Part shown: positions 1 to 11,702 of the stretch, in pieces
Numbering within the stretch: the first letter of the stretch is position 1
How the letters are laid out: each line of letters starts with the position of its first letter
Assembly (NCBI RefSeq): GCF_027942865.1
Contig: NC_134517.1
Span: 14,858,275-14,922,274, forward strand
Source of the DNA: Odontesthes bonariensis
Taxonomy: Eukaryota; Chordata; Actinopteri; Atheriniformes; Atherinopsidae
Reading direction: 5' to 3'
DNA: 64,000 nucleotides
The notes under the pieces: model-generated
The model's database searches: none
What the model saw: only the letters and a program-made list of their open reading frames with translations
What the model was told of the DNA's origin: nothing
Position numbers and translations under genes: made by a program

Positions 1-386
1 CACTTTTTTTTTTTCCCCCAGTTAATACGTCCTTCATTGGTAAGGTAAATAAAACTGAACAAAAGACCTGGTTAAAAGATTTAAATAAATTCTAAAAAGA
101 AACGCAGCTCAGCAGGCATAATTAAGATGTTAGGATTTTAATTGAGATGTGAAAACATCGGTGAAGGACGTGCTGTTGTAGCCCGTCCATATATTCAGAG
201 GTTCAGATCAGAGTGTTCAGCATAATCTTTACAATGAGCACTGCGCATGGCTATGGCTCAACACAGGAAACTGCTCAAATTAAAACGCTTTTTAGCGATT
301 AACCAAAAAGGTAACACTAAAGCGTCAACATCTTGTATTGGGTCGGCTGTTTTTTTTTTAGAATCACATACAAAAACCATCCCTAC

Positions 387-392
387 TTTATT
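387..392 (-). terminator. asmtl poly(A) signal
   Basis: AATAAA on the minus strand, about 95 bases past the asmtl stop codon. It is the first canonical signal downstream and implies a short 3' UTR. Bases 1-386 show no further gene. Confidence 0.55.
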
Positions 393-487
393 TAATCTAT
401 TAAAGTATTCGTCACCCAAAAACACACAATACAAAGTATATTAACAAGACCTTCGGTGTGGTGTAGTGTAGTTAATGGTGTCATCGC

Positions 488-2141
488 TCATGCTTTGATG
501 CAGAGCATTGCATCCAGGAGGTTGTTTGTGTGTCTGACACGAGCCATGATGAAACCGTGGCTCTTCAAAAGCAGACTGTACTCTGCCGCACTTCTCTGTT
601 TCCCCTCGCTCATGCTGAGGGCCTGCAGCAGCGCACGGCTCGGACCGCTTCGGTCTTCATCTAGAAAGATCTCACTCAGCAGTATTCCACAGCCTGCCGG
701 CATAAAGTCCAAGAAACACACAACTTTTAGGAGCAGTGGGGGTTTAATACCTTCTCATTTCATTGCATTATACTGCTGCAGGCACATAATAAAGCATTGT
801 GCAGGCAGTGAGGCATTTTGGCTTGGTTGTGAACTTGCTTGTTTCTTGCTGTTGTGCTATATCTTTTTAGGCTTTAATCTCAGTAGAACAAAGAAAAATA
901 ATCATTTAAGCAGCAATTCTCAGCCAGGACTCAGAGGTTGAAGCGACAAAAGGTCTTTTGAAACCAAACTAAGCATCTACTGATTTTTGGATTAGATTCT
1001 AATCTACAAAAAATAATCAGTAAGATCAGGTCCAACAGTTCTTTTATAGAAATACAAAAAAAAAAAAAAAAAAAAAAAATGCTTATCAGCATTCTCACTG
1101 CTGTTTCTCAGGAACAGCTTTTTCTAGTTTAATGTCACATTAGATAGTATCCTATTATTTTAGAATTAATTATTCAGTCAAAACGTGAAACACTAAAACA
1201 GAAGATTCCCACCTGGTGTACATGCATCTGCAATTTTGCTTAGCAGAGTATGTAGTTTCTCATCAGTTAAATCATGGAGAATTCTCACAAGGATGTACAA
1301 GTCCACTTTGGGCAACTCGTCTTTTAAAAAGTCTCCTGTTGATACAGCGAAGAAAAAGCCACACTTTATTCTTACTAAACAGTGAAATGACAATGTGCTA
1401 TTGAGCATTAACAACGAAAGTGGAAATTTTTTTTAGTGTGGACCCTGCTACAACTGACCTGCTACAAATGTCACCCTGTTGTCTGTCCGTTGTGGATGGA
1501 AATATTCACTCAGCTCCACAACAGCTGGCAAGTCAAACACTGTCACTGACAATCCAGAATGAGCTTTAGCAAACTCATAGGCCATGGCACCGGTGCATCC
1601 TAAAAACAAAAAAACAAAAACAAAAGGATGAAATTTCTTTTTTAATCAAAAGACACAAGGTAACTATTTGAATTCTTACCTCCGAGGTCACAGGCTGTTT
1701 TAAATTTGGAGAGGTCAAAGGCTGTTGCGACAACTGTTGCTGTGACTTTAGCAAAGCTGTGCATGGCGTTCATAAATCTCAGCTTGACTTCTTTACCGTT
1801 ACTGGCGGCATCCTTTACACAGGGACAAACGAAATAATAAATCTGGTGAATTCTTTGTAAGAAGATCTCACGTCCACTGTATAAATCTGATGCCGAACTT
1901 TAAGATAAACACCTGACGCATATCCTTGGACTTCTTGGCCTTTTCACATCGGCTGGTTCCCTCCAGCACAGCACTCTTAGTGTGGGAGAACAGGGGCCAC
2001 AGTGTGTCGTTACAGTGCAGGATGTATCCATGCAGGGAAAAAGGAGCATCTGAGCGCAACAAACTCGTGGCCAGATCTGTGTTCTCGTACATAGGCCTCG
2101 GACATGCTAGTGGTAAAGACAACATAAAACATGTTAAGTGT

Positions 2142-2192
<51 letters not shown>

Positions 2193-3567
2193 GAATACCG
2201 GTATATATATCATCATGTACTTATCATGAAAGCTGATAGCCGACTAACTTTTCTCTTTGGTCTTCAGCAGTCCCAGGGACACGCAAGCTTCCAGCAGACA
2301 TTCAGTTCCCTTCACAGAAGCTTTGACCTGCTGAGCCACCTGTACAGCATCCAGCCCAGGCTTGCTGTGCAGCACGTCGAACACACACAATTTCGATGCT
2401 GTAAACAGTGCCTGGGAGATTTTGGAAAGGCAGAATTGATGCAGTGATTGCCAAGATCAGCCCCACTTATGTAATTGTGATATGTGATGGTACGCAATGC
2501 CGGCAAAGTTCTTAAAAAAAGATTAAAAAAAAAAAAAAAAAAAAAACTGTTCAAAAGGGCTATTCTGGATATTCCAAAACGTTCAACTTTGTAACGTTAT
2601 GGGAAAGAAAGGCATTCACAATCTTGCCTTGAGATTTCACCAGGAAAATCAATACAATACATTTTTTAAATATAACCAGGCTATGGAATTACACTTTTAG
2701 TTTCTCTGGGTGGATTTTCTTTAATAACTGGTTAAGAGGTGAAGAACATAGCTATCAAGGCATCCCTCCTTTGACTTGTGAACTGCCATTTTGAAGCCGA
2801 AAGTCAGACATGTGAATGTTATGAAGTCATATTTGAATAGGAGGGCGGAGAGTGAGAGTGAATATCTACTTCTTTGTGGAATTGCTTCAAAAATGACAAC
2901 CAGTACACCGATAAGAATGAGTGAATGGAATGACGTGAAGATAAATGTATCTTAGACTACACATCTATATCCGTGATATCATTTATATCAAGTCTATGCC
3001 TCTCTGGTTGTCTCCGGGTGATCTTGTTTTCCCCCCAAAAAAAGCCTCAAAACATGAAAATCAAGTTACCTGCCGAATCAGCCATGAGTGTAACCAGCCT
3101 CTCATCCGACGTATGTTGTGATAGGCTAAGCTCCGGCCCCATCGCAACTCATTTGGATGTAGCTAATAAAATACACCTCTTAAGAAAAGTTTGGGCAATC
3201 TTAAGCAAATTTCATAATTTGTTAAATTTTGTCCTTTTTAAAGCAACGGTCTGGAGTTTTTAGCTGATAATGGCTACTCTCTGAAAACAATTGGGCTCAT
3301 GCAACAACCATTCGTACAAACAGATTTGTTCTTAAGTCGTGCGTACGAGGGATTCAAGAGAATTTGCGCATTCACCAATTTTTTTGTATTTTATGTTTTC
3401 TTTCAGGTACGAACAGAATTTACGAGTGATCCAGGCCTGTCGTAGGAGTTTCGTAAAATAGTCCGCTGTTATTCTAATCAAGTTTGCTTGACTAATGGAT
3501 TGTAAATAAATAAATAAATATTGGATGGATTGGATGGTATTGTAAATAAATAAATAAATAATATATA

Positions 3568-3605
<38 letters not shown>

Positions 3606-6600
3606 CACATACACACATTATATACAAATATATACAATATATATATATATATAAATAAATCTATACATTATACCCCATAATGATGCTGACATTATTCTGT
3701 TTGACTTAAATTATGCACTAATTGAAGGTTAATTTGACTCTGTATATAACAAGGTCAATGGGAAGCGTAACCAGCGGCTGACTTGCTACTTTTGGATGCC
3801 ACAGGCTCTTGGAAGAGACCGTGTAGATATCCTTGCGGAGACAGACGAATGGCTGACATCGCGATTTAGATTGCCGAGGACTGTGCTGCTACAAATATGC
3901 AGCTTGCTAGAGCTGCAACTCCAGAGAGAAACGCCGACCAAACCCAATTCCAACACAGGTCATCACCACCCTTGGATTTTTGGCCACGGGAACCTTTCAG
4001 AGTGAGATTGGGGTCGTGCACTCCCCTTGGTCATCAAAACTGTCATCAGTTTATCACCTATGATACATCAAATTCCCATACACCGCTGTCCAACAAGTAC
4101 AAATTAAGAAGGACTTTCATGCCGTGGCTGGACTGCCAAACATAATCGGAGCAATAAACTGCACACATATACGCATCAAAGCACCCGTGCTGTTGTGGAG
4201 CGCACTAGTGAGCTGAAGGCAAGGTGGGTGCGTCTCGATACAGTGGGGGGGCAAACTGCTCTATAGCCCAGAGAAGGCATGCTGCGTTTCGCACAATATT
4301 GCCATGAACGAGGGTCTCCCACTACCTGAACCAGCCCAGGCAGACCAGAAGGTGTGGTGCCAGAAGACCCCCCCCTAATGGACCGCCCCATCACAGTGCC
4401 ATCATGATGAGGCAACAACTGATTGAACGGCTTTAGTTGCAGTCATCGAGCGCCTGGCCATGGAGAGACGGTTTAAAAAAAAATAATAATTTAAGCTATT
4501 TTCAAACCATTTCTTCTTTATTTCGGTGACATTACGAACAACAGGTGACACGGAATTAACAGCACTCATAATAACTTCCAATTTCTTCGCTTTAGCTGGT
4601 CTCGTAATTCCACTGCTGACACCGCTAAAAATGACAGATTTTCCTTTTTGGATCTCTGAAAACAGAACTTCAATCTCAGAGCCCATAAAGTTGTTCTTTT
4701 TGCGCCTTAATGCTATTCTCATGACTCCACACTCAACACTTCCTGGCACAGGAGAGATGAAGAGTAGCCTTATATGGTATTATTTTGGGCGTGGAGTATG
4801 CAAATTTACTATCCTCGTGCACGTTCACTTAAATACGCACGGGTGGCATTCATCATTTACGCAGGTCGTTTACACACTTTTTCTGAAGTTAAGAGCGTTT
4901 GTTGAATCTGACGTGGCGTGTTGGTACGAGACCTTCTTACGAAAAAAGTAAGAGAAATTTAGAATAAAAATACGAAAATGTTCTTGCTTGTTCTCACCCA
5001 ATGTCTTTCAGAAATGCCAGGTAAGGGGAACTAAACTACATCTGACAGACCAATTAAGCTTTCGCTGTATGCTGTGTGTGGGCGGGGCAGAAAGGCTGGA
5101 GGTTGGAGAGTTTAAAGGCATGGTTGGTAATCCTGGAGAGCTAGCAAGATTTGAAAGTGGCACCTCCTTTAACAAATAATTACCTGTCCAACAGAAAGAG
5201 AGCAACCTCTGCATCGCTTTGCAGGCCCTTCAGATCCCTCAGTTGTCTCCACCACTGCAGCTGCCACAGAGGTCTGATTATTTTCGGCCCTTTTTCTAAA
5301 TACATCGTGTATAGATTACTCTCAGGATAGACGGACCATTTCACCCAGCATTACAAAATGTGTTTCTGAACAGGATTACCAACCATGCCTTTAACTCACA
5401 CGGGAGTATTGGAGCAGCATCGTACTTGAGCAGGCCAGGTCTAAGAGGAAAACTTACAAGAAAAACTTAATACAACCGTTCATCATGAGATCAATGTCTT
5501 CAGTGAGCAAAGAAACATCTAGGATAACCCAGAGACACTTTAAGGAGCGGGATGATTTTAAAATTTCCATGTTGATAATGAGCAAAGGTCAATTTGGGTT
5601 GAAAAAGAGGGGTAGCATGAAAAGAACAACTGGATGGTGTTGTGTTTAAGTAAAGGAACCCTTCACAGGCAGAGTAAAAGAAATAAAATTCCAATGCTAA
5701 ATTGCCATAGAAGTGGTTTTTAACTTTTCTTCACTTTGAAAATATGAACTAAGGCACAGACATTTTTATTCTAATTTTCTCTTCTCTGTGCTGGGGTTTT
5801 GTGGTCACTTTGAGGTCTCTTCAGCAACAAGCAGAGACAACATCAAGCACTGCAACTGAAAAGGAAATTGTACAGGGCACAGCCCACAGCCGCAACGTGG
5901 CTTTACACTATTTTTCTCGTATAAATGAAACAAGGAAAATTTTATGGGTTAATTAGTTCTCATTGTACCGAAGTCCACTGCTCTGATCACTGCAAAAGGT
6001 CATCACAGAATCACCAATTACCTTTGAGGCTTTGAATCCATCCAACAGTTCACAGATTCGCTCCAAATTTTCTTTTTTAGGCTCACTGTCTTCCGGCACG
6101 GTCACATTGAGCTTAGTCCCGTGTCCTCCACTTCTTCTTGGTGAAGACATATTTTGCAAGTCGTGGAGCCTGGCTTCTCTGTCACCATGTTTAGACAAGC
6201 TGTTGACCAACATCCGGGAGCTTTCACTCGCCTCACTTTTAATGCTGTTCCTTTTCACCTATGAAAAACAGACGTTGTTTGGCATATTACAAATAAAATA
6301 GAGAGAGACAAAAGGAAAGTTTTTGTTTGTATAGAGTGACAGACCAACCTTATGGGCTGGACTGGCAGAAGGGCTGTTGGATCTGGGAGTGGAAGAGGAG
6401 CTGCGTCTAGCTTCACAGTTGTAGCTGGACTGTGTGCTCGGTGGCTGCTGAGCGGGTACTGAGGTGTCAAGAGTGCCGTTTTGGATCATATAAACAGAAT
6501 TACTTTTACTCTCATCAGAAACCAAGGAACTGTGATTGTAAATGACGTCAAGCTGTTTGCAGAAGTGGTTGAGGGGGAAACCCACAACATTGAGAAAGTC

Positions 6601-8668
6601 TCCATGGACGTACTCCACCAACATGCCACCGAGAGCTTGAATGCCGTAGCCGCCTGCCTTGTCCCTGCCGCGCAAAGAAACAGAAAGATTTCCCCTTCAA
6701 CAATTATACAGCAACACATGGACTCACAGAGTAGAACATGTAATGACGGAGACATTACTCAAATTCACTATCACTGATCCGAGTCCAAATTTGGGTTTTG
6801 TGCTCACACAATCTGTGCCAAATCCCACAAGGCAAACACAGCCAGAACAAACCTCCAACATCAAAGTCCAGAAGGCAACGGGTTCATGAAGCTTACAATC
6901 AGTTTAATGCCCTTCGTTGATCGACAACTTGAAGTCACAACGCAAAGAGCGATCGATGGCTATTAAATACTGAACGTGAAAGTTCAAATTTTCTCACTTA
7001 CATGGGTTCACCGCTGTTGATGTACTCCCAAAGCATATCCTCCGAGAGGTCAGCAAACTTTACCTTTGTTTCTTCATAGAAATCTATCAATTGGTAATCA
7101 ACCTCATCTGGGGGAAGAGGGTCAGGGTCATTATACACGTTTAAAAAATGTCTATAAAAATCATACTTTACTGGGCACTTTCCTTTCAAATACTCTTGCG
7201 GGACATTTAAAGAAAAAAAAAAAAAAAAAACCTGAACAACTTTTCTTCAGCAAACCAAAACAGAAAGTGAACTCTGACTGTTATGGAGCTGTGACTTACT
7301 TTCTTTCTCATGGCAGAGGATAATAGCGACGCCAGTAAAGACACTGTGTTCTTTACCACTTAGCCTGGAAGAGAAAAATAAAGATAGTAGCGGGGAAAAA
7401 CCATCAACACAATCTTGTAAATCTTCGGATTCCGATGTTAATTCTGTAACCAAGCACATTACACTGACCTCGACAGCATCTTGTACGCATCTTGCTTGTC
7501 CACGGGCTTCTCCAGAATCATGCCATCTACAGCCTATGCAAATGAAAAACAACGGGCAGAGTCAATGAAAGTAAAGGTACATAAAAAACTTCTGCAAAGC
7601 TTTCATTACATTGCTTACCACAATCGTGTCTGCCCCGATTACCATGTTTGGAGTCTTCAGGTGTTTCTAAAGCAAATTAAGGCACAATATTTTAATTTAT
7701 GTCATTCAACCCCATAGGTTTTTGCAAAGCAACAAAAAGAAACGAAAATCTCTGAACTCACAAATGGCATCCTCCGGGCCACCTCCAGGGCCTTCTGCTT
7801 GGCTGTCTCAACGGCATACTCGTGAGGTTCTTTAAAAAGTCCCTTATCAAGGGTTTCTTTAAACCAAGATGGTACGACCTCAAAACGCAAACCCTGACAT
7901 GTGGGAGAGCGTAAAGGAAAAGCAGAAAATTGTTATTGGATAAACCAAAGCATGAACAATTACCAATTATACAATGAGCAACCAGTCCCACAGATGCTAA
8001 GATATAAAATAAACATATATATATATTTAAAAAGATATATAAAAAAAAAAATTGGATGTTCTCGTTTGGTGTGAACATACGGACTGCACCTTCAAGAAGT
8101 TCAAACATTCTTTGACACCATGTGCTAAAAGACACGTGAACTCCACAAATCAGTTATCGGCACTGTGTCTGCATTTCTGGATTTTGACAGGGAATTTTCT
8201 GAATGTCTGTTTATTACTTTATCTAATTATCTATTACATTCTATCCCAATCCCCGTGCTGGGTTTATAACCCGAAGTTAATCACGTTGCAGCTGTTGAAA
8301 GTGCAATCATCCTCAACACTAAATGAACGAAGACGTTCCTTTCATAAAGTGAAGCCTGATAACCATTTATGCATTAAAAAAAAAGAAGACTAGCAACAAC
8401 TAGTACCATATGTGCACTTATACACGCAGCCCTGACACAGAGCATAGTCATGGGAAAGGATGATGTTGCAGTCCAATTCACTTTAACAATATTGTGAGTT
8501 TCCAATGCGACAGTATGTGCAAAGTTTGTACTAAATCTACTGTACATTCTATGAGCTTAATCAGAAAACAATTACCGCATTGCGGAGTATCTCCAGCCTC
8601 CTTGGAGAAGCACTAGCCAGCACAACCAGTTTACCAGCCAGCTTGGAAATCACTGGGTTCAGCACCAT
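488..8668 (-). CDS. asmtl: Maf-like / acetylserotonin O-methyltransferase-like fusion protein (14 coding exons)
   Basis: Coding exons on the minus strand: 8668-8576, 7893-7762, 7666-7619, 7533-7469, 7364-7300, 7107-7002, 6664-6349, 6258-6022, 2411-2249, 2106-1913, 1812-1680, 1599-1459, 1335-1213, 693-488. All have GT/AG borders and the frame closes at 673 aa. The start sits in a strong CCCACCATGG context. The N-terminal half is a Maf nucleotide pyrophosphatase-type domain: SASPRR near residue 19, GADTIV near 86, FYEETKVKF, and DKAGGYGIQ. The C-terminal half is a hydroxyindole O-methyltransferase-type domain: SAM-binding motif DLGGCTGAMA near residue 515 and RILHD near 582, which keeps the His-Asp pair of the ASMT family. 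The two domains are joined by a Ser-rich linker in exons 7 and 8. The human protein is 621 aa; the extra length is mostly linker. Intron 8 (6021-2412) carries a Harbinger fossil. The substrate of the methyltransferase half is not known. Confidence 0.93.
2141..2181. repeat. (AT)n microsatellite
   Basis: About 17 uninterrupted AT units in asmtl intron 9, 35 bases upstream of an exon. Another mixed AAAT/TG/TA tract is at 3505-3660. Confidence 0.9.
3300..4960. mobile_element. PIF/Harbinger DNA transposon fossil
   Basis: On the plus strand (about 3796-4360) broken transposase pieces resemble HARBI1: a LEL-LQRET stretch, LGFLATGTFQ-like text, HAVAGLPNIIGAI followed by NCTHIRIKAP (3'-most part of the first DDE block, with Asp replaced by Asn), and further on AVVERT with LYSPEKAC after a frameshift. 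On the minus strand (4749-4402) an open frame resembles the Myb/SANT-like second protein of Harbinger elements, with MGSEIEVLFSEIQKGKSVIF and VTEIKKKWF. Having both proteins in one place identifies the superfamily. There are stops and frameshifts throughout, so it is dead. The outer ends are approximate; I could not match clear terminal inverted repeats. It lies in asmtl intron 8. Confidence 0.75.
4402..4749 (-). pseudogene. Myb/SANT-like protein of the Harbinger element
   Basis: A 115-codon open frame with the RRKKNNF, EIEVLFSEI and EIKKKWF pattern typical of the Myb-like DNA-binding partner of Harbinger transposases. It faces the transposase remains convergently. The frame is still open over the DNA-binding part, but the C-terminal part is missing and the partner transposase is broken, so function is unlikely. 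Confidence 0.6.
5112..5394. mobile_element. TTAA-flanked MITE A (283 bp)
   Basis: Bases 5112-5135 and 5371-5394 form a 24-bp perfect inverted repeat beginning TTAAAGGCATGG, so the element is bounded by TTAA on both sides. No coding capacity. TTAA target sites are typical of piggyBac and Kolobok elements; family assignment is inferred. It sits in asmtl intron 8 next to the Harbinger fossil. Confidence 0.8.
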
Positions 8669-9453
8669 GGTGGGCTTCTTGTCCAACTGGCCTGCAGGTG
8701 AGCAGAGTTAAACATTACAAAGCTGTCTGGCATATGTTAAGAAGAATTGGTTCTTAATGATTTTCTTGGTTAAACAAAAGTGCAAAACAGAGGTCGAGCC
8801 CATATCACTCTGAAACTGGTCAGCTCATCGATCATTATGACATCAAAAATATGTTCTATCACTTCATCAGTTAAAGTAATTTACCAAAGAATATAAAAAC
8901 ATTCCCTAAATCCAGCTTCTCTAATGCAAAGATGAGTTGCTTTTTGGACTTGTTTTGTACAAATCAATCAGTTTAACTGACAATGTGTCACTTTGGACTC
9001 TTGGATTTTTTTCCCCCCTATACCACCATTAATCATTACTTGCAGCCCTGGGTCTACAGTTCTAATGCAAACATTATACATTCAAAGTAGACAATGAACT
9101 GCCAAAAGTACGGTAGAGACTTTTCCACTCATTGTATTTTAAATTACAAGTAAACTAATGAGGAACTGAAGAAAACAGAGTTTCACATTTTGTGCCACTG
9201 AAAGCTGCCAAAGTTAACCGCTTAACGTAAAGCATTACATTTCATAAGCATAAGGTATAACCCTGTAAAATTCTACATCACAAATCGCTAGCAGCACCAA
9301 CTCGTATCAGCTAACTTAACAGCAATGAGTTATTAGAACTGTACGTGAGCAACAATTTATTGCAACGTTTGGGTTGTCAGCTTACGTCAAAGAGGTCTCG
9401 GTTTAGTAAACAAGAGTCCGTTGAAAAGAGATGAATATTTCTTCCAAAAGTAC

Positions 9454-9600
9454 CTGACAATCAGTTGCTGTATCTCTTACATGCCCAGGTAGGGAAGCAC
9501 TGACAGTGCTAGCAGTACGACGAACCGAATACGAACTGCTTGACGGCGCATACGTGATGACGTTGCATACAGGAGGCGGATCCAATTGGAGAGGCTGTTG
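9454..9600 (-). promoter_or_regulatory. Candidate asmtl promoter and noncoding first exon
   Basis: About 0.8 kb upstream of the asmtl ATG a minus-strand donor (GATTGTCAG followed by GTACTT) ends at 9454. It could splice to the acceptor at 9692-to-8691 range whose AG precedes base 8691, just before the coding start. The stretch is richer in CpG than its surroundings and holds a TGACGT (CRE-type) word at 9558-9563. This is inferred; no TATA box is seen. Confidence 0.35.
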
Positions 9601-9889
9601 CTGCTACTACTGCCATTACTACAACAACTTACAACAACAGCAATATTGATAATAATGATCATGATAACAAAGAAGGATTGCAATGAAAAAAATATTAAAC
9701 TGAAAAAAGATATTCAGGAGCTTTAATTGGTATAAAAAGATGACATAGTTAACTCCATACATTCATGGATAATCACAGAACAGAGACATTTTTACTGACA
9801 TCCATGTACACAGAGATTATGATAATACTTGCTAAAACGGAAACCAAGGAATATGCTTGAGTGGGCAAATCAGTCTAACATAACATACT

Positions 9890-9895
9890 TTTATT
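9890..9895 (-). terminator. p2ry8 poly(A) signal
   Basis: AATAAA on the minus strand about 340 bases past the p2ry8 stop and about 290 bases before the asmtl promoter region. Confidence 0.45.
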
Positions 9896-10233
9896 CACAT
9901 TCATTTACAATTGTGCATGCTACATATTTCGGAAAAGAACTGTGTGGTATGTGGAAGACATTAAAATATACAGGAGAAAAAGCGGTTTCTTGCTCTTTAG
10001 AACTATAAGAGCAAATGCTTGATATAATATAAACGTAACTGTCACACAGAGCTGTTTTCCATCTTCCATGTTTTCTGTGGCTCATATGCATGATTTTGAA
10101 ATCTGAAACAAAGATTTTTATCGTAGCTTAACACACTATCTCCCTCTCACATACTTCCTTTCTGAAGTCTTTTTTTCTCTTCAACCCTGCCGCAGTGGTT
10201 ATAGCATAACGATATCTCACTGCGTGCCCTCCC

Positions 10234-11702
10234 TTAAGCTTCAACAGCTAAATGTCCACTGTACAAAGTCTCTTTATTCTCCATTTTCACTGAGTCTGCA
10301 CTACTCAGACTGTGCAGATTCATAATCACTCTCAACTTCTGTCTGAAATCCTTTGAAGCGAAGTAGTAAATGAATGGATCTAGACAGCTATTCAGGCAGC
10401 TGAAACAGAGGGACAGTTTGTAGGCCATGTACAGAGACTTGTCATAGAAGAGTCGCAACACGGTGTGAGCCAACAAGAGGATGTTGTTGGGAGCAAAGCA
10501 GAGCACAAACACCAGGAGAACAACAATGGCCAGACGTATCGCCCTCTTTTTCTGGGCTGTCTTGGAATCTTTGGTCAGCTTGTGTATGACACTGAAATAG
10601 CAGAATGTTGTAACACAGAAGGGGAAGAGGAAGAGGATGAACACCATGCTCATAAGGAAGAATGCCCAGGCTGAAATGGACGGGAGCATGGATTTCTTCA
10701 GCACGTCAAAGCATGTGGTAATTCCGAGTTCAGGAACGTCAAAGGTCAGGTCTGTGGTCATGAGAGGGTACAGAACGCTCAGAACCAAAGCCCACATCAG
10801 GAAGCAGCTGAAGACAGCGATGGACTTGCTCTGACGGTATTGTCTGAAGAACATGGGCCTGACAATGCCGAGGTAGCGGTCAATACCGATGGCCATCATT
10901 GTCAGGATGGAACAATACATGTTGGTGTAGAAAACCAGGGTCAGGAAACTGTTTGTGGATACACACAAGGAAAACAGTATAAAGAAACAGCTTGACATTT
11001 TTGGAAGCTGTATTCAGAGGTCAGTCAGCTTTGCATGAAGACTGTAAATAGAGCAAACATCTATCCTGGCTCCATCCAAAGCCACTGATTAATCATAAAG
11101 CTGTGATTTAATAGAGGCATAAGTGCCAAACAATATCTGTTTCAGTGGTAATAAATCACAAAAGTCTTGTTGCCTTTTTAAGGTTGCCAGGCAAACAGTG
11201 ATACTGACAAGTTGCCAAAATCACTGGTCAAAAAATAGTCCAGTGTGTGCATATGGGTGTCACTTATTTCTTATCTTGTTGTCCCATTTACGTTCAAATT
11301 TTTTTACAGATTAGACAAAAATGATATGACAAGTTTAAAGCGACTTTCATCTACAATGGGTATTTTGTTAATGTTGGAGGAATACCTGCACATATTCGAT
11401 CCAAGATTCCAATTGTATCCCTGGAGCTGGTAGGAAATCTGAAAGGGCAGGGCAGTGCCAAGAGCCAAGTCAGTGAGGGTGAGATTAATCATGAATATGA
11501 TGGAGGGAGTCTTTGGAGAAGTACGGAAGACGAGGAGCCACATGGACAGGCCATTTCCTGCCAGGTTAATGGCGGTGACAAATATGTAGATGACCGAGAT
11601 GGTGATGCTGGCATTCACATTCTGAAACATAGATAGCGTGGCATTGTCCAGCTGGCTGCTGTTGAAGTTGCCCGTCATGATTGGATGGAAATTGCCTCTC
11701 AT
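10234..11702 (-). CDS. p2ry8: P2Y receptor family member 8 (G protein-coupled receptor, 2 coding exons)
   Basis: Exon 1 is 11702-11386 and exon 2 is 10948-10234; joined they give 343 aa. Human P2RY8 is 359 aa. Seven membrane segments can be traced, starting with ITISVIYIFV (TM1) and SIIFMINLTLTDLALG (TM2). The DRY motif is present as IGIDRYLG; ITCFDVLKKSML in the second extracellular loop is nearly shared with mammalian P2RY8. TM6 has LCFAPNNILLLAH and TM7 has LDPFIYYF in place of NPxxY. In mammals this receptor binds S-geranylgeranyl-L-glutathione and confines germinal-centre B cells. The intron splits the codon after the conserved Cys at the top of TM3 (NMC then SFLTLVFY). The start at 11702 directly follows a probable 3' splice site (CACACAG), so an upstream noncoding exon is likely. 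It is tail-to-head with asmtl, as in human. Confidence 0.92.

Noticed and set aside
1926-2447. 173-codon plus-strand ORF
   Set aside because: It is antisense to asmtl exons 9 and 10 and crosses an AT microsatellite.
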